Notes: generated by a model from the letters alone, not told the origin. A stretch of DNA of 64,000 nt from Pyrus communis (GCF_963583255.1 NC_084803.1:2493121-2557120), one strand, 5' to 3'. Counted from the stretch's first letter, positions 44,671 through 55,884 are shown. Numbers and translations are program-made.

Positions 44671-44817
44671 GTCATTTAGTACTACGATCTAATGATATTT
44701 ATCTTCACTTGTAAGTGAAAGATTTTAGGTTCGATTCTCGCCAAAAGCAAATTTAAACCATATTATTGCTAGCACATTGTATGGGCAAACTCGCCTTCCA
44801 TCCACTTATATAATATC
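44671..44817 (+). mobile_element. tRNA-derived SINE, copy 2
   Basis: The head TAGTACTACGATCTAATGATA, then CACTTGTAAGTGAAAG and B-box-like GGTTCGATTCTCGCC. The same body as copy 1 (AATTTAAACCATATTATTGC). Flanked by TTTTATATA at 44662-44670 and 44818-44826. It lies only about 70 bp from copy 1. Confidence 0.72.
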
Positions 44818-44826
44818 GTTTTATAT

Positions 44827-46263
44827 AAAAGAAAATAAATAATCTTTTTAACTATACAGAGTTAATTATTTTGTCTTTTTAGCATTTTTTTCAACTCAAA
44901 ATTCATTTGCTTTTACCTTAATAAGACCAATTGTAGCAAAATTAAAGCAACCAGAAATAATGATTGGACGGGTGTGGCCTTAATCTGTCGACAAGTCCAC
45001 CAAAGACTTGTTCGTGTGAACTGAAGAAACCATGCATTGATCGTTTTCGTACCGGAAACCTACCAGAAAAGCCTACTGCGGGAAAAGATAGCCGCCGTTG
45101 AGTATCCCATTCCCAGGCTTCGGACGGCCATGATTACTAAAGCTCGAAGTTTTGCTAAGATATGTGGCAATGATTCGGGCTGGATTTCGTTTTTCCAAAC
45201 TATTAACAAAATAAAATGGGTCTGCATCATTAGAATTTCCTTACAGATTATTTGATCGACCAGTTTATAATATTTTTCATTGCACCGGTTTCGTAGTAGG
45301 TAACGATTGAAACAAAACAGAACGATAAAACATAAATTGCATGTTGCAAGCAAAATCTGATAGTTTATTATTTAGTGTTATAAATTTGTCAGATTTGTAT
45401 GAATTTACTTTTTCTTATGATAACTATTGTAAGATGAGAAAATTGAATACTTTTTTTTTAATTATAAATATTGTAAGATGAGAAAATTGAATACAAAACT
45501 TCAACGAACGAAAATAAATCATCAACCACTCTTGGCAATTACCACACAAGTTTTCTATAAACAGTGGCAGCAATGAGTGACAAGAGAGTGGTCTTACACA
45601 GCACATTCGTATTCCATACTTGACATATTTTAAAAGTCTCGATTCAATGGCGGCTTAATTTGCTAAAATATTTGTTTATGGTAATAAAAGATGTGATCTA
45701 ATAAATATCCTGCCGTAAATGAAATGCTAAGGGAAATAATATTCATTTTTATTTCCGGCTTATGTACATTTTTGTTTATTTTTAATATTTACACTAAAAA
45801 TGCAAATGATATTTTACCACAATAGTGGAAATGAGTTGTTTCTTTGCATTTCGGAGTTGGTTTGAACCCTATTGATTTCTTAATCTAACAAATATTTACA
45901 CTAAAAATAGAATTTTAAGACAAAAATTAATATTTTCTCAAAAAATAAAAAGAAGAACAAAAATTAATTTGTGTGTGAAAAAAAAATATATATGACAAAC
46001 ATAAATTATTTCCCAATAATGTATTAATAATTAATAACTCAGTCAAAAAACGTCGATATATATAATTCGCAGTTTCAGTTGATCAACTCAGTCATGACAG
46101 TCACAGCTTTTAAATCCAAAAATTCCATACAAACAGAAAAGTCTCACACACATATATAATTATATACTGGTATTACAGAAATCTAAAAAATCTATCAGAA
46201 AAAAGATAATACATTATATTTTGGTCGACAGAAATTTGATGTGTAATTTAAATTATTTAATAT
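44827..46263. other. Intergenic
   Basis: AT-rich spacer. A 27-bp motif (AAGATGAGAAAATTGAATAC) occurs twice near 45431 and 45475, a local duplication. No gene seen. Confidence 0.4.
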
Positions 46264-46809
46264 TTAGGAGGACCGCAGAGACTCGTGATTAGGATGACTG
46301 GGTGAACTCAGTGGAAACAGAGTCAGCAGATCGGGCGGCTCGGCCCCTCTGGGCGTACTGAGCGGCGAAGGGTGCAAATAAAAACCCTTCTCCGCAATTG
46401 CCTTGTCCTCCTCCGCCACCGCCGCGGGAGACGACGGCGACTCGGACCCTGAACTCGGGAATGAAAACGAGTCGAACCCGAGTGGTGTGATGGGACTCGG
46501 AATCGGCTGAGAGCCGTGTAGGGTGGCGAGGCTGAGCTTGATCTCCAGCTTTCTCATGGTATGTCTCCGCTCTTGGAGCTTGAACGGTGACCGGCGGGGG
46601 CTTGTTAGGTCACCGGGAGTGGTGGGTGCTTTAGGGTAGTGCCTTGCTGGGTGGGTGACCGGGAGCTTTTCCGAGTTGCCGGATAAGCCGGTGAGCTTCT
46701 GAACGAGGTCTCTGAAATTGTTTGTGTCTGCCTGAACGAAGGTTGTGGGTGACGATGTTGGTGAACAGAGGTTGCTGTTGCCTTGTAGTGAGTGATGATG
46801 TCTTTCCAT
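46264..46809 (-). CDS. VQ-motif protein
   Basis: A single-exon nuclear protein of 181 residues. The VQ signature is present (NFRDLVQKLTGLSG, fitting FxxxVQxLTG). After a Pro-rich stretch comes SPFKLQERRHTMRKLEIKLS, a conserved block of the VQ subgroup that includes Arabidopsis VQ4/13/19/31/33. Ser-Pro sites (SPITPLGF, SPSSP, HPSPLSTP) are possible MAP-kinase targets. VQ proteins bind WRKY transcription factors and tune defence and development. The ATG at 46809 follows a (GA)n tract in the 5' UTR. Confidence 0.85.
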   Translation of the reverse strand: MERHHHSLQGNSNLCSPTSSPTTFVQADTNNFRDLVQKLTGLSGNSEKLPVTHPARHYPKAPTTPGDLTSPRRSPFKLQERRHTMRKLEIKLSLATLHGSQPIPSPITPLGFDSFSFPSSGSESPSSPAAVAEEDKAIAEKGFYLHPSPLSTPRGAEPPDLLTLFPLSSPSHPNHESLRSS

Positions 46810-46813
46810 TTTT

Positions 46814-46818
46814 AGAGT

Positions 46819-46852
<34 letters not shown>

Positions 46853-46854
46853 GA
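46814..46854. repeat. (GA)n microsatellite in the VQ 5' UTR
   Basis: An interrupted GA run immediately upstream of the VQ start codon, reading (CT)n in the transcript. It lies between the candidate TATA box and the ATG. Confidence 0.85.
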
Positions 46855-46974
46855 GATTTACTAAACTAAAGTTATGTAATTCATGGTTTATGCTTTTGTT
46901 GGGAGTTTGGGAGAGAGGGAACGTATGTGTGATATGAATGACGAATGAGAGACTGGTGTTGAAAAGAGCGTGAT

Positions 46975-46982
46975 CTTTTATA
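46975..46982 (-). promoter_or_regulatory. Candidate TATA box of the VQ gene
   Basis: TATAAAAG on the minus strand, 166 bp upstream of the ATG. The expected transcription start is about 46945-46950, giving a 5' UTR of about 140 nt that includes the CT tract. Confidence 0.6.
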
Positions 46983-47009
46983 ATGGTGACTTTGGGTGAA
47001 TGTTGTTAT

Positions 47010-47177
47010 GGAGAAATTTTTCATTCTAACCTGAACACGGATGATACATTACGTGTTTTTATATAAGTGGTGAAAAATTTTATTTTGTAATTTAAATTTT
47101 TTGATACACATATCTCACTATTTGTATAATGACACATGGTGTATCATCCCGTGTTCCGATCACATTGAAAAATCTCT
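47010..47177. mobile_element. Mutator-type MITE, copy 2
   Basis: A 168-bp element of the same family as 7628-7797. The TIRs are about 37 bp and imperfect: GGAGAAATTTTTCATTC..GGATGATAC against, reverse-complemented, AGAGATTTTTCAATG..GGATGATAC. It is flanked by an exact 9-bp duplication TGTTGTTAT (47001-47009 and 47178-47186). It lies about 30 bp upstream of the candidate TATA box of the VQ gene. Confidence 0.85.
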
Positions 47178-48872
47178 TGTTGTTATGGGCATATATACGT
47201 ATTTTAAAAATGTAAAATGATTTCTGCACGCTTGTTTTCTTACGCCGTTTTGTTTTATTTTTGTTATTAATCCTCTTTGACATTCAGTTTAAATATCAAA
47301 AATAAAAATTGAGTGTTCAAAACGAAAAAAATGTGTACATAACTCATTTCATGAAAAAAATGGTTAAAAACTATAAATTTTATTATTTATATCATCTTAA
47401 TTAACAGTAATTTACTTATGTTAGAAAGATAACAAATCAAGTCATCATCTATAGAAGAACTTGCATGCAACGTGTTTTTAATTAGTCATCTAATTCTTAC
47501 TTATCTAAAACATAATTTGTTGCGTGAGAAAGAATCAAGAGGCTTTCTAGAAAGGAAAAAAAAAAAAAGACTCGAGCTTCTTGCAAAAATGATACAGGAT
47601 TCACTGGATGAGTACGTCTTGGGTGTGGTGTAAATTTAGGTTACTAATTAATTAACTAAATAATGGGCTTTGCCTGAATTTCCTTTATGTTCAGACCGCT
47701 GGTTTGGAATATTCAATCAAACACACACAGGAAAGATAAAGGAAATAAATTATAAAAGGGGGGAGGAAAATAGACACGGTAGATTTAGACTTACACATCA
47801 AACCTTATCTCTTGCTAGGATTTTGTTTCAAAGTCTCGAGAATTATTCACCACCGTTTGCACCCTAAAAATATATCATATAGCTTTACAATGATTGCCTC
47901 GTTCGATAATACTTTTAAATAACCGAAAATGCTTTTTAAAGTGTTTTGAGTTCCAAAAATATTTGAAGTGTTTTTTGCAAGAAGCATCAATTATGTGTTA
48001 AGAAATAACTTTAAGTGTTTTTTCCAAGATTTAGTTGTAATTTTACTAAAAATTGGTTCAAAATCAATCTCATCAATAACGTTCAATTATTTTAAAAGTA
48101 CTTTTAATGGAGATCGGAGTCTTTGCAATTTCAATTGGTGGGAAGATATATATAACATTTGAGGACTTTAGCATCTATGTCACTCCCCGCACATAAACAA
48201 TTTCTTGGTACTTCTCCATCTTATTTTTCATTTGTCAATAAGAGAGAGATTCAAATACCTCTAGTTATAAATTAAGCATTTCATCCCACACTCACATTGG
48301 GGTTAGGCGAGTTTACAGGATGTGTCCACTTGAATTCAACTCTTTTTACATGTTAAAATAAATTAGAATATCGCCTTATTCATGCCTTATTCATAACAAA
48401 TATCTTATTCTCGTTAATAAACAGCGAAGCTTTGTTATTCGTTTATCATTCTTTACATAAAAGTGAGTGAGTGCATGGAGCCATGTCTATAATCTTACGA
48501 GTGACAGATGCATATATACTTAATGACACTCTAAAGTCCAAATATATGTTCTTCTAGCTAATTGCCTCCTTTGTTTAATTAAATGTGGTACAAATTATTG
48601 TTTTTTTTATTAATATTGTACCTAGACACTCACCCTCCCAACTCGTTCTTCCCCTTTTTGTGACATCTCTTTTTTGTGCGCAGTGATGGATATGCTTCAA
48701 TCCATTAGACGCAATTTGTGTCGTTTAAAATTTTAAAATAAGCCGCCGGCAGACACAATTAGTAAGCTTTGATTCTAATTTCTAAATTGTATTGAGCATT
48801 TTATTTGATTAGACAAAAAGGCACACGAACCGTATTCTGTCTCAACGTACGCATGAATGGTTTAGTAAAAAC
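47178..48872. other. Intergenic
   Basis: AT-rich spacer. About 47898-48117 contains an AAGTGTTTTT-rich block with weakly inverted ends (ATACTTTTAAATAACC; TTTTAAAAGTACTTTTAA), probably another decayed MITE. No gene. Confidence 0.4.
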
Positions 48873-48985
48873 TGTTGGAAAAATTAGGGTCTACTTGCTA
48901 TATTAAATCACATATAAAATCAAGAAATAATTCATGCGATTATATATCACAATAATGCATGCACATGAGTAACCCATGTTAAATG

Positions 48986-49299
48986 TGTTATAATTTCTGA
49001 TCTCAATAAATCATTCACTCACTTGTCTTCGGCCTTACAGGAAGGATCTTATATATCTACTACAAAAAGGACAGTTAGATGTTTTATATACATCTTACAC
49101 ACACACACACACAATAAACTAAAAACAGGCGTGCTTGCTGCCCATGCTGTCAAGGAATATTGCAGCCAGTGCAGTATTCCTTCTGTCCAGGTTACTGCCC
49201 TCCCTGCTGTCCATGAGTCAGCAATCACATGTCCACTATAGTTGTAATGATGGCAGGCACTTTAGAGTTTAAACATGAGCTGGATGACTTGGTCTAACA
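48986..49299 (-). repeat. 3' LTR of the Copia element
   Basis: 314 bp, TGTTAGACC...TTATAACA on the minus strand. It contains a (CA)n run and a TATA-like TATATA. One base differs from the 5' LTR: GTTACTGCCC here, GTTACTACCC there. The polyprotein stop lies inside it. Confidence 0.92.
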
Positions 49300-52200
49300 G
49301 CCCCCCGCAAGCTGACAGGCCGAGAAACAACTGGAAGCTTGGACACCAAAAGCTTGAAACGCGAGGAGGACAGTCCCTTTGTAAACAGATCAGCGAGTTG
49401 ATCTTGAGAACAAATAAAATGTATCAGAAGCTGCTTTCGAACCACCTTCTCACGGACATAGTGATAATCGACCTCTAAGTGTTTTGTCCGTGAATGAAAT
49501 ACTGGATTGGAAGCTAAGGCTATGGAAGAGACATTATCGCACCATATGTGGGGAAGAAGAAGATGCAGATGAAGGTCTTTGAATAATGACCTGAACCAAG
49601 ATAGCTCAGCAGCCGTGTAGGCTAGTTGCCTATATTCAGCTTCTGTACTTGACCGAGAGACAGTCTTCTGTTTCTTTGAGCTCCAAGACACCAGATTGGA
49701 CCCCAAATAAATACAAAAACCTCCTGTAGAGTGACGGGTATCAGGATTGCCCGCATAGTCGGCATCAGAAAAAGCATGCAGTTGCATATCTCCAGGTTTA
49801 TAGACAAGACCATGATCATACGTGGCCTTTAAATATCGCAGGATACGTTTCACTGCCATCCAATGAGTGTCCTTGGGGGAGTGCATAAATTGGCACACCT
49901 GGTTAACAGCATATGAGAGATCCGGTCTCGTGATTGTTAAATATTGCAACGCACCAACGACACTACGATATTGCTCAGGATGTTTGTAGGGTTCACCAAC
50001 ATAAGCACTCAATTTTTGGCCTGTAGAAACTGGAGTGGAAATTGGCTTGGCATCTTTAAACTTCGTTCGCTCAAGCAAGTCCAGAGCATACTTGGATTGA
50101 GTCAAATGCAGGTTGTGACCAACGTAAGTGGCTTCAACGCCCAAGAAATAACTAAGGGGACCCAAGTCTTTCATGGAAAACAAGGTGCTAAGCTTCGTGA
50201 TCAACCATGCCATTTGAGTAGTGTTGTTTCCTGTGAGCAATATGTCATCCACATAAATAAGCAAAATCAAATAAACTCCTCTTTGATTAAAAACAAACAA
50301 GGAGTAGTCACACATGGATTCTTGGAACCCTAACTGAAGGAGAAACTCAGAAAATCGTTGAAACCAGGCCCTAGGCGCCTGTTTTAAACCATATAAACTA
50401 CGTTGTAGTTTACAAACATAGTTAGGATACTGGTTATCAACAAAACCTGGTGGTTGCTTCATGTACACATCCTCATTCAAATACCCATGCAAAAATGCAT
50501 TCTGAACGTCCAATTGTCAAACGTGCCACCTCCGTGAAACTGCCAGACTCAACACAAGTCTAATGGTACTATGCTTGACAACTGGACTAAAGGTCTCCGT
50601 ATAGTCGATCCCGGATTGTTGATGAAAGCCATTAGCCACAAGCCTAGCCTTATGGCGCTCAATCGAGCCATCTGCACGTCGTTTAATCTTGAAAACCCAC
50701 TTGTTTGGCAATAAGTTCATGGCACGATGGTAAGGCATAAGAGTCCACGTACCACAGCGCTGCAAGGCACTGAATTCTTGAGCCATTGCATTCCTCCATT
50801 CTTTATGCTTTATGGCCTGACTAAAACATGTTGGTTCTGCCACCAGAGTGTCAGTATTAACATACAAAGCATATTTCGGGTTTGGCTTTTGTATCCCAGC
50901 TTTAGACCGAGTGGTCATAGGATGGATGAGAGGGGGGTCAGGAATCAGCACGGGGTCACAGGGTTGTAACGGAGTTGGGTTCACAGGGACAGCATCAACT
51001 ATTTCTTGCTCATCTTGGTTTGGGAGAGGTTCACGAGAACTGGTAATGGGGGCAAGATTGGGAGTAGGAGCAGGTGGTTCATTTAGTGGTGGAGTATCTG
51101 GGAACCTAGTTGTAGTGGCGGGTTGGACATTGGGTGGGGCTAGACTGTGGTTAGTTGGTGTACCAGGGAGAGGATCTGAAAAATGAAAGAGAAGCTCAGA
51201 GGGTGGAGAGATACCTTTTGTGCAGACGTTTTCCTTGAGAGATGTAAGTTCCTGGAAGGGAAAGGAATCCTCATCGAATAATACATGGCGAGACAAATAC
51301 ACTCGTCTCGTGGATAAATCCAAACACTTGTATCCTTGGTGATTCAACGAATATCCTAAGAAAACACAAGACTTAGACTTGGGTTGAAGTTTGTGTTTGG
51401 CATAGGGTGTCAACCAAGGAAAACATTTACACCCAAAGACTTTAAAGGATACATAAATCGGTTTTCGATGAAATAGCTTTTCATATGGAGATTTGTTTGA
51501 CAAAACCTTAGTTGGTAACCTATTAATTAGATATGTGGCTGTCAAACAGGCATCAAACCAATATTTGTCAGGGATGTGGGCATGAGAAAGCATGACAACA
51601 CTAGTTTCGACTATGTGGCGATGTTTTCGTTCCGCCATTCCATTTTGCTCAGGATGTTTAGGGCATGAAAACCGTTGGGAAATACCTTGAGTCGCAAGAA
51701 ACTGTTTAAAGGCTTGACTCTTATACTCACCACCTTCATCACATTGAAGGGTTTTAATGAATGTGTTAAACATTTTTTCAACATGCGCCTTAAATGTGAC
51801 AAAAATGCCAAATACTTCAGATTTGTGTTTCATGGGAAAAATCCAAGAATAGCGAGAAAAATCATCGACAAACAAAACATAATAACGAAAACCTTCAATT
51901 GATATAACTGGTGAACACCACACATCGGAATGCAAAAGTTCCAAAGGAGAGTGAGACACAGACTCGGACTTGCTAAAGGGAAGTTTGGTACTCTTGCCCA
52001 AAGGACAAGAATCACAAAACAGTACATCGGCAGTGCCATGACTTGGTACTTGATTATTTGAAATTAAAAGCTTAATAATTGAAGACGCAGGATGACCAAG
52101 ACGAGAATGCCATTTTTTGGCTGAGACTCTAACACCTAAGAATGTTGACAGAGGATACTGGGGTAATCCACCGCCACCTGGAAATGGGTATAACCCATTC

Positions 52201-53540
52201 TCACATCTCCCTTGGAAAAGCGTCTTCTGGGTCTTGAGGTCCTTGACAAGGAAAAAATGAGGAAATATTAGTAGGTAGCAATGGTTATCAAGAGTGAATT
52301 TATGGGCAGAAATAAGGCTAGTGGAGGCGGATGGACAATGAAGGATATTGTTTAGTTCAAATGAGCAAGCCTTAGTACTGATTTTATTTGAACCATAATG
52401 TTTAATGGAAAGGCCAATATCATTACCTACACCACCGATATTCTCATTACCATTGTACTCCTTTGGATTTACCAGATTTTGAATATCAGGAGTGACATGG
52501 GCATTAGCTCCTGTGTCCAGTAACCAGGTGCCATTTTGTTGTCGATTCAAAGTAATGGGTGAAGAGGCCATAGCAGTAAGACGTTTGGTTGGAATACGTC
52601 CTTCATAAGCACCATTCATGCGCTGATAACAATCTAAAGCAGGATGGCCAGGCTTACCACAAATTTGACAAGTGATTCGCTCTCCACTTGTATTGAAGCG
52701 TTCCCCATTAATGGCAGGATTACGCTGATTAGTGTTGCGAGGAAAGAAACCTCGCTGGTTGATAGGCGAAGCACCACCTCGATTGGACGGAAAACCACCA
52801 CGTCCATTTCTACGAGAACGTCCACCACGTCCTCTTGCAGCTACAAAAGCATTGACTGGAGTAGCTTCCACCATAGGTACAGTTTGTTCCATCATGCGCC
52901 TCTCCGTGGTCAAAAGGAGGGCTTCAAGGGTTGGATACGTGATCGGAGTATCACGTGCCTGAGCTGCATTGACAGTCATCTCGAATGCAGGTCCAAGGTT
53001 ATTAAGAATAATTTGAACCAGTTCATTATCACTTACTGGTTGTCCGGCGAGGGCAAGATTATCGGAAATAGCATTGACACGATCCAAGTAATCAGCTACT
53101 GAGAGATCGCCTTTTTTGGTCAGGAGCAATTCATTGCGCAGAAAGAGAATGCGATTCTGAGAAGTGGATGCGTAACGCTGCTCAAGAGCCTCCCATGACG
53201 CACGAGATGTGCGTTTGCTGGCAACAGTTGCTAGAACGGAAGCAGTCAGCGAGCCATTGATCCAACTCAGAACCATTTGATCGCGTTGCACCCATGTAAC
53301 ATACTCCGGATTGACAGCAGTATTTCCAGCCAAGTGTTTCGGAGGACAGTCCAGAGAGCCGTCGACGTAACCCATCAGGTCACGACTCTTCAGTATTGGC
53401 AAAATCTGCGCCAACCATAGAGGATAGTTGGCACGATCAAGCTTAATATTCACTATGGTAGTCATGGAAGAGGAGAAGGGATTGACGGATGAAGTTGCAG
53501 GAGGGGGAAAAATAGGGTTGACATTATTAGTTTCAGCCAT
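49269..53540 (-). pseudogene. Copia gag-pol polyprotein with one in-frame stop
   Basis: A single frame from the ATG at 53540 to the stop at 49269, broken only by a TGA at 50517-50519 inside the reverse transcriptase. Order: gag (UBN2 type), CCHC zinc knuckle CQICGKPGHPALDC, protease LLDTGANAHV, pre-integrase HSRLGHPASS, integrase with DVWCSP, CDEGGEY and QNGMAERKHR, reverse transcriptase with IYVDDILL, and RNase H with DADYAGNPDTRHSTGG and SWSSKKQ. This order (integrase before reverse transcriptase) defines Copia. The first part is 1007 codons and the part after the stop 415. The last codons run through the purine tract into the 3' LTR. The element looks inactive as it stands, although readthrough or complementation is possible. 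Confidence 0.93.
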
Positions 53541-53610
53541 GGAAACAGTGATGCGGAAGAAAAAAAAAACAAGGATCTTTTGTCGTTAGACAGAAAGGCT
53601 CAGTATACCA

Positions 53611-53924
53611 TGTTATAATTTCTGATCTCAATAAATCATTCACTCACTTGTCTTCGGCCTTACAGGAAGGATCTTATATATCTACTACAAAAAGGACAGT
53701 TAGATGTTTTATATACATCTTACACACACACACACACAATAAACTAAAAACAGGCGTGCTTGCTGCCCATGCTGTCAAGGAATATTGCAGCCAGTGCAGT
53801 ATTCCTTCTGTCCAGGTTACTACCCTCCCTGCTGTCCATGAGTCAGCAATCACATGTCCACTATAGTTGTAATGATGGCAGGCACTTTAGAGTTTAAACA
53901 TGAGCTGGATGACTTGGTCTAACA
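53611..53924 (-). repeat. 5' LTR of the Copia element
   Basis: 314 bp, matching the 3' LTR except at one base. On the minus strand it is followed by TGGTATACTGAGCC, a partial match to the initiator Met tRNA primer site. Confidence 0.92.
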
Positions 53925-54153
53925 TTCATCCAGCTCATGTTTAAACTCTAAAGTGCCTGCCATCATTACAACTATAGTGGACATGTGATTGCTGACTCAT
54001 AGACAGCAGGGAGGGCAGTAACCTGGACATAAGGAATACTGCACTGGCTGCAATATTCCTTGACAGCATGGGCAGCAAGCACATGTCCACTATAGTTGTA
54101 ATGATGGCAGGCACTTTAGAGTTTAAACATGAGCTGGATGACTTGGTCTAACA
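53925..54153. repeat. Foldback extension of the Copia 5' LTR
   Basis: 53926-54080 is the reverse complement of LTR positions 53758-53912 (155 nt, three mismatches), separated by a 13-nt loop. 54081-54153 is an identical direct copy of the outer 73 nt of the LTR (53852-53924), ending in the same TCTAACA terminus. The AAATG duplication follows at once. DNA or RNA of this segment would form a long hairpin. Confidence 0.9.
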
Positions 54154-54642
54154 AAATGAACATGACATAATGGATTAGAAAAACCTAGAAAATACGGTCG
54201 AGGCAAGTGTTGGACACTTTGTCATTAAGACAAGTTTACGTCCCACTACGGTGCTCATGGTTGATCAGCGCATGTCTTCCAAGATACAACGACCACGTCC
54301 TTGTAATAGTAGCACTCAAAATCATAAGGCTCCATGAACCATGATTGTGTTAAAAACTCTTTCATATGGACTTAATGAGACTCTCTAATATTTCATGCAC
54401 TATAGGTATGATTATGAAAAACAATGAAAAGTTCTCTTAGTGATTATAGGGGCTTCCCTATTTATAGAACGTGAGACATCTCTTTGAAAGTATGTGACTA
54501 TTCATGAATAGTCAAAAGTTGCAACACTTCATTTAAGTAGACATATCTTTCTACCAAAAGGCTCAACTTCTAATTTCCATTCAATTAATAAATTTAATAT
54601 AATACTATTATTATTAAATTTTCCAATAAAAACTATATTTTT

Positions 54643-54930
54643 TGTGACATCCCACATCGCCCAGGGATGTGATCCTTATATGTATATTCTCATCCCTACC
54701 TACCACGAGGCATTTTGGGAGCTCACTGGCTTTCAGGTTCCATGGGAACTCCGAAGTTAAGCGAGTAGCGAGCGAGAGCATTCCCAGGATGGGTGACCCA
54801 TCAGGAAGTTCTCCTGTGAGTTCCCAGAAACAAAACCGTGAGGGTGTGCTGGGAGCCCAAAGAGGACAATATCGTGCTACGGTGGTGGAGCGGGGCCGGG
54901 AAGTGATCCGCCTTGGGCCGGGATGTGACA
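54643..54930 (+). mobile_element. Cassandra-type TRIM, solo LTR with 5S-derived region
   Basis: 288 bp, TGTGACATCCC...GGGATGTGACA, flanked by TTTTT on both sides (54638-54642 and 54931-54935). The 5S-like block reads GGAACTCCGAAGTTAAGCGA, then CAGGATGGGTGACCCATCA. Opposite orientation to the copy at 13963-14233. It starts 14 bp from the end of the older solo LTR. Confidence 0.88.
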
Positions 54931-55273
54931 TTTTTAGTGTTGAATTTTCGTACTCTTATGCAGTAAAGTTGACCTTGTGAAATTCGATATAATTAGCATA
55001 AAAGAGTTTTGCTATTAATGATTTGGCTCGTTTGAGTTTATCATGCAATTTGGGTCTTGTCTTTTTTGAGCAAGTTCCTTCTTGTTGTAGATATAACTAG
55101 AATCTCGTGCCTCGTGATATTCTAATGTAATCTTTTTTTTTTTTTTTTTTGGGCTTGATACCTTGTTGTCAACCAGAAAAACAAATATTTAAGTATAATA
55201 ACCATTAGAAAGGAAAAGTTTGGGATTAATAATGAAACTATAGACATAATATTTGAAAAAATAAAGAACAAGT
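54931..55273. other. Intergenic
   Basis: AT-rich spacer with a T-run at about 55132-55150. Nothing else recognised. Confidence 0.4.
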
Positions 55274-55579
55274 TAGAGCATATCCGAAAAAGATTTCAAA
55301 TGTGCCAAGTAGACATTCACCGGTTAAAAAAAGCAACAAAACATTCTCCAACCAATGCTTCATTTCTCACGTGGAATAGCCTCTTGGCTCTTGCTGCCTA
55401 ATTTGACGTTGCTGTTAAATTAAGCTTTTGAGTTTTAATAGATGAGCTCTCATTCAATATTAAAATTAGGTTTTGCTGTAAGAATATGAGTGGCTATCAG
55501 TTTTCAATATAACGTCCACATAAACCATCAAATTTAAATGTTATATTTAAAATTTAAGATCTCCTTTGCAATGCTCTTA
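55274..55579. mobile_element. hAT-like MITE, copy 2
   Basis: Inverted ends TAGAGCATATCCGAAAAAGA and CTCCTTTGCAATGCTCTTA. The right inner part (ATCAAATTTAAATGTTATAT, TTAAAATTTAAGATC) matches copy 1 at 42256-42597. The target-site duplication is not clear. It lies about 300 bp upstream of the DnaJ zinc-finger gene. Confidence 0.5.
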
Positions 55580-55817
55580 GTAAGCTAAGTTTATGACAAA
55601 TTTAAATGTTGTATTAAGGAAATACAAAGTCTGGCGCTAGAAAACGTAAATTTGATTCCGACCCATTCCAAAGCCGCTTGCAAAGTCCACAGACCAATTC
55701 AAAAAAGTGGGCTATCCTTGTTTTCCATCTCAAATATGACGGAAGGTTTTGGTCAGTTTGGGCCACAAGAAAACCATTAAAAAAAACCGCCACGCAAACC
55801 AAGAAAAAAAAGAAGCA

Positions 55818-55822
<5 letters not shown>

Positions 55823-55852
<30 letters not shown>
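55823..55852. repeat. (CT)n microsatellite
   Basis: About 15 CT units, 32 bp upstream of the ATG of the DnaJ zinc-finger gene and so probably in its 5' UTR. Confidence 0.9.
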
Positions 55853-55853
<1 letters not shown>

Positions 55854-55884
55854 GATTCCAGACTTGAAAAAGACGAGGAGGAAA

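Larger units (their letters stand above)
48986..54153 (-). mobile_element. Young Copia LTR retrotransposon with rearranged 5' end
   Basis: The element lies on the minus strand. The 3' LTR is 48986-49299 and the 5' LTR 53611-53924, each 314 bp with one difference seen. A purine tract GCGGGGGGC adjoins the 3' LTR, and a TGGTAT-type primer site adjoins the 5' LTR at 53610. Beyond the 5' LTR lie a 155-nt inverted and a 73-nt direct LTR copy (53925-54153). The 5-bp duplication AAATG encloses everything (48981-48985 and 54154-54158). The polyprotein frame is complete except for one stop. Confidence 0.9.
48873..54628. mobile_element. Old solo LTR, split by the Copia insertion
   Basis: The left part (48873-48985) begins TGTTGGAAAAATTAGGG and the right part (54159-54628) ends AAATTTTCCAATA. 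These short inverted ends suit an LTR of about 580 bp. An exact 5-bp duplication AAAAC lies outside both ends (48868-48872 and 54629-54633). A TATTTATAGAA box lies in the right part. The final CA has become TA. No second LTR or internal region is present, so it is read as a solo LTR. Confidence 0.6.

Noticed and set aside
52644..53102. Plus-strand genes within the Copia element
   Set aside because: These readings are antisense shadows of the gag region with no domain; several similar ones occur along 49275-53102.
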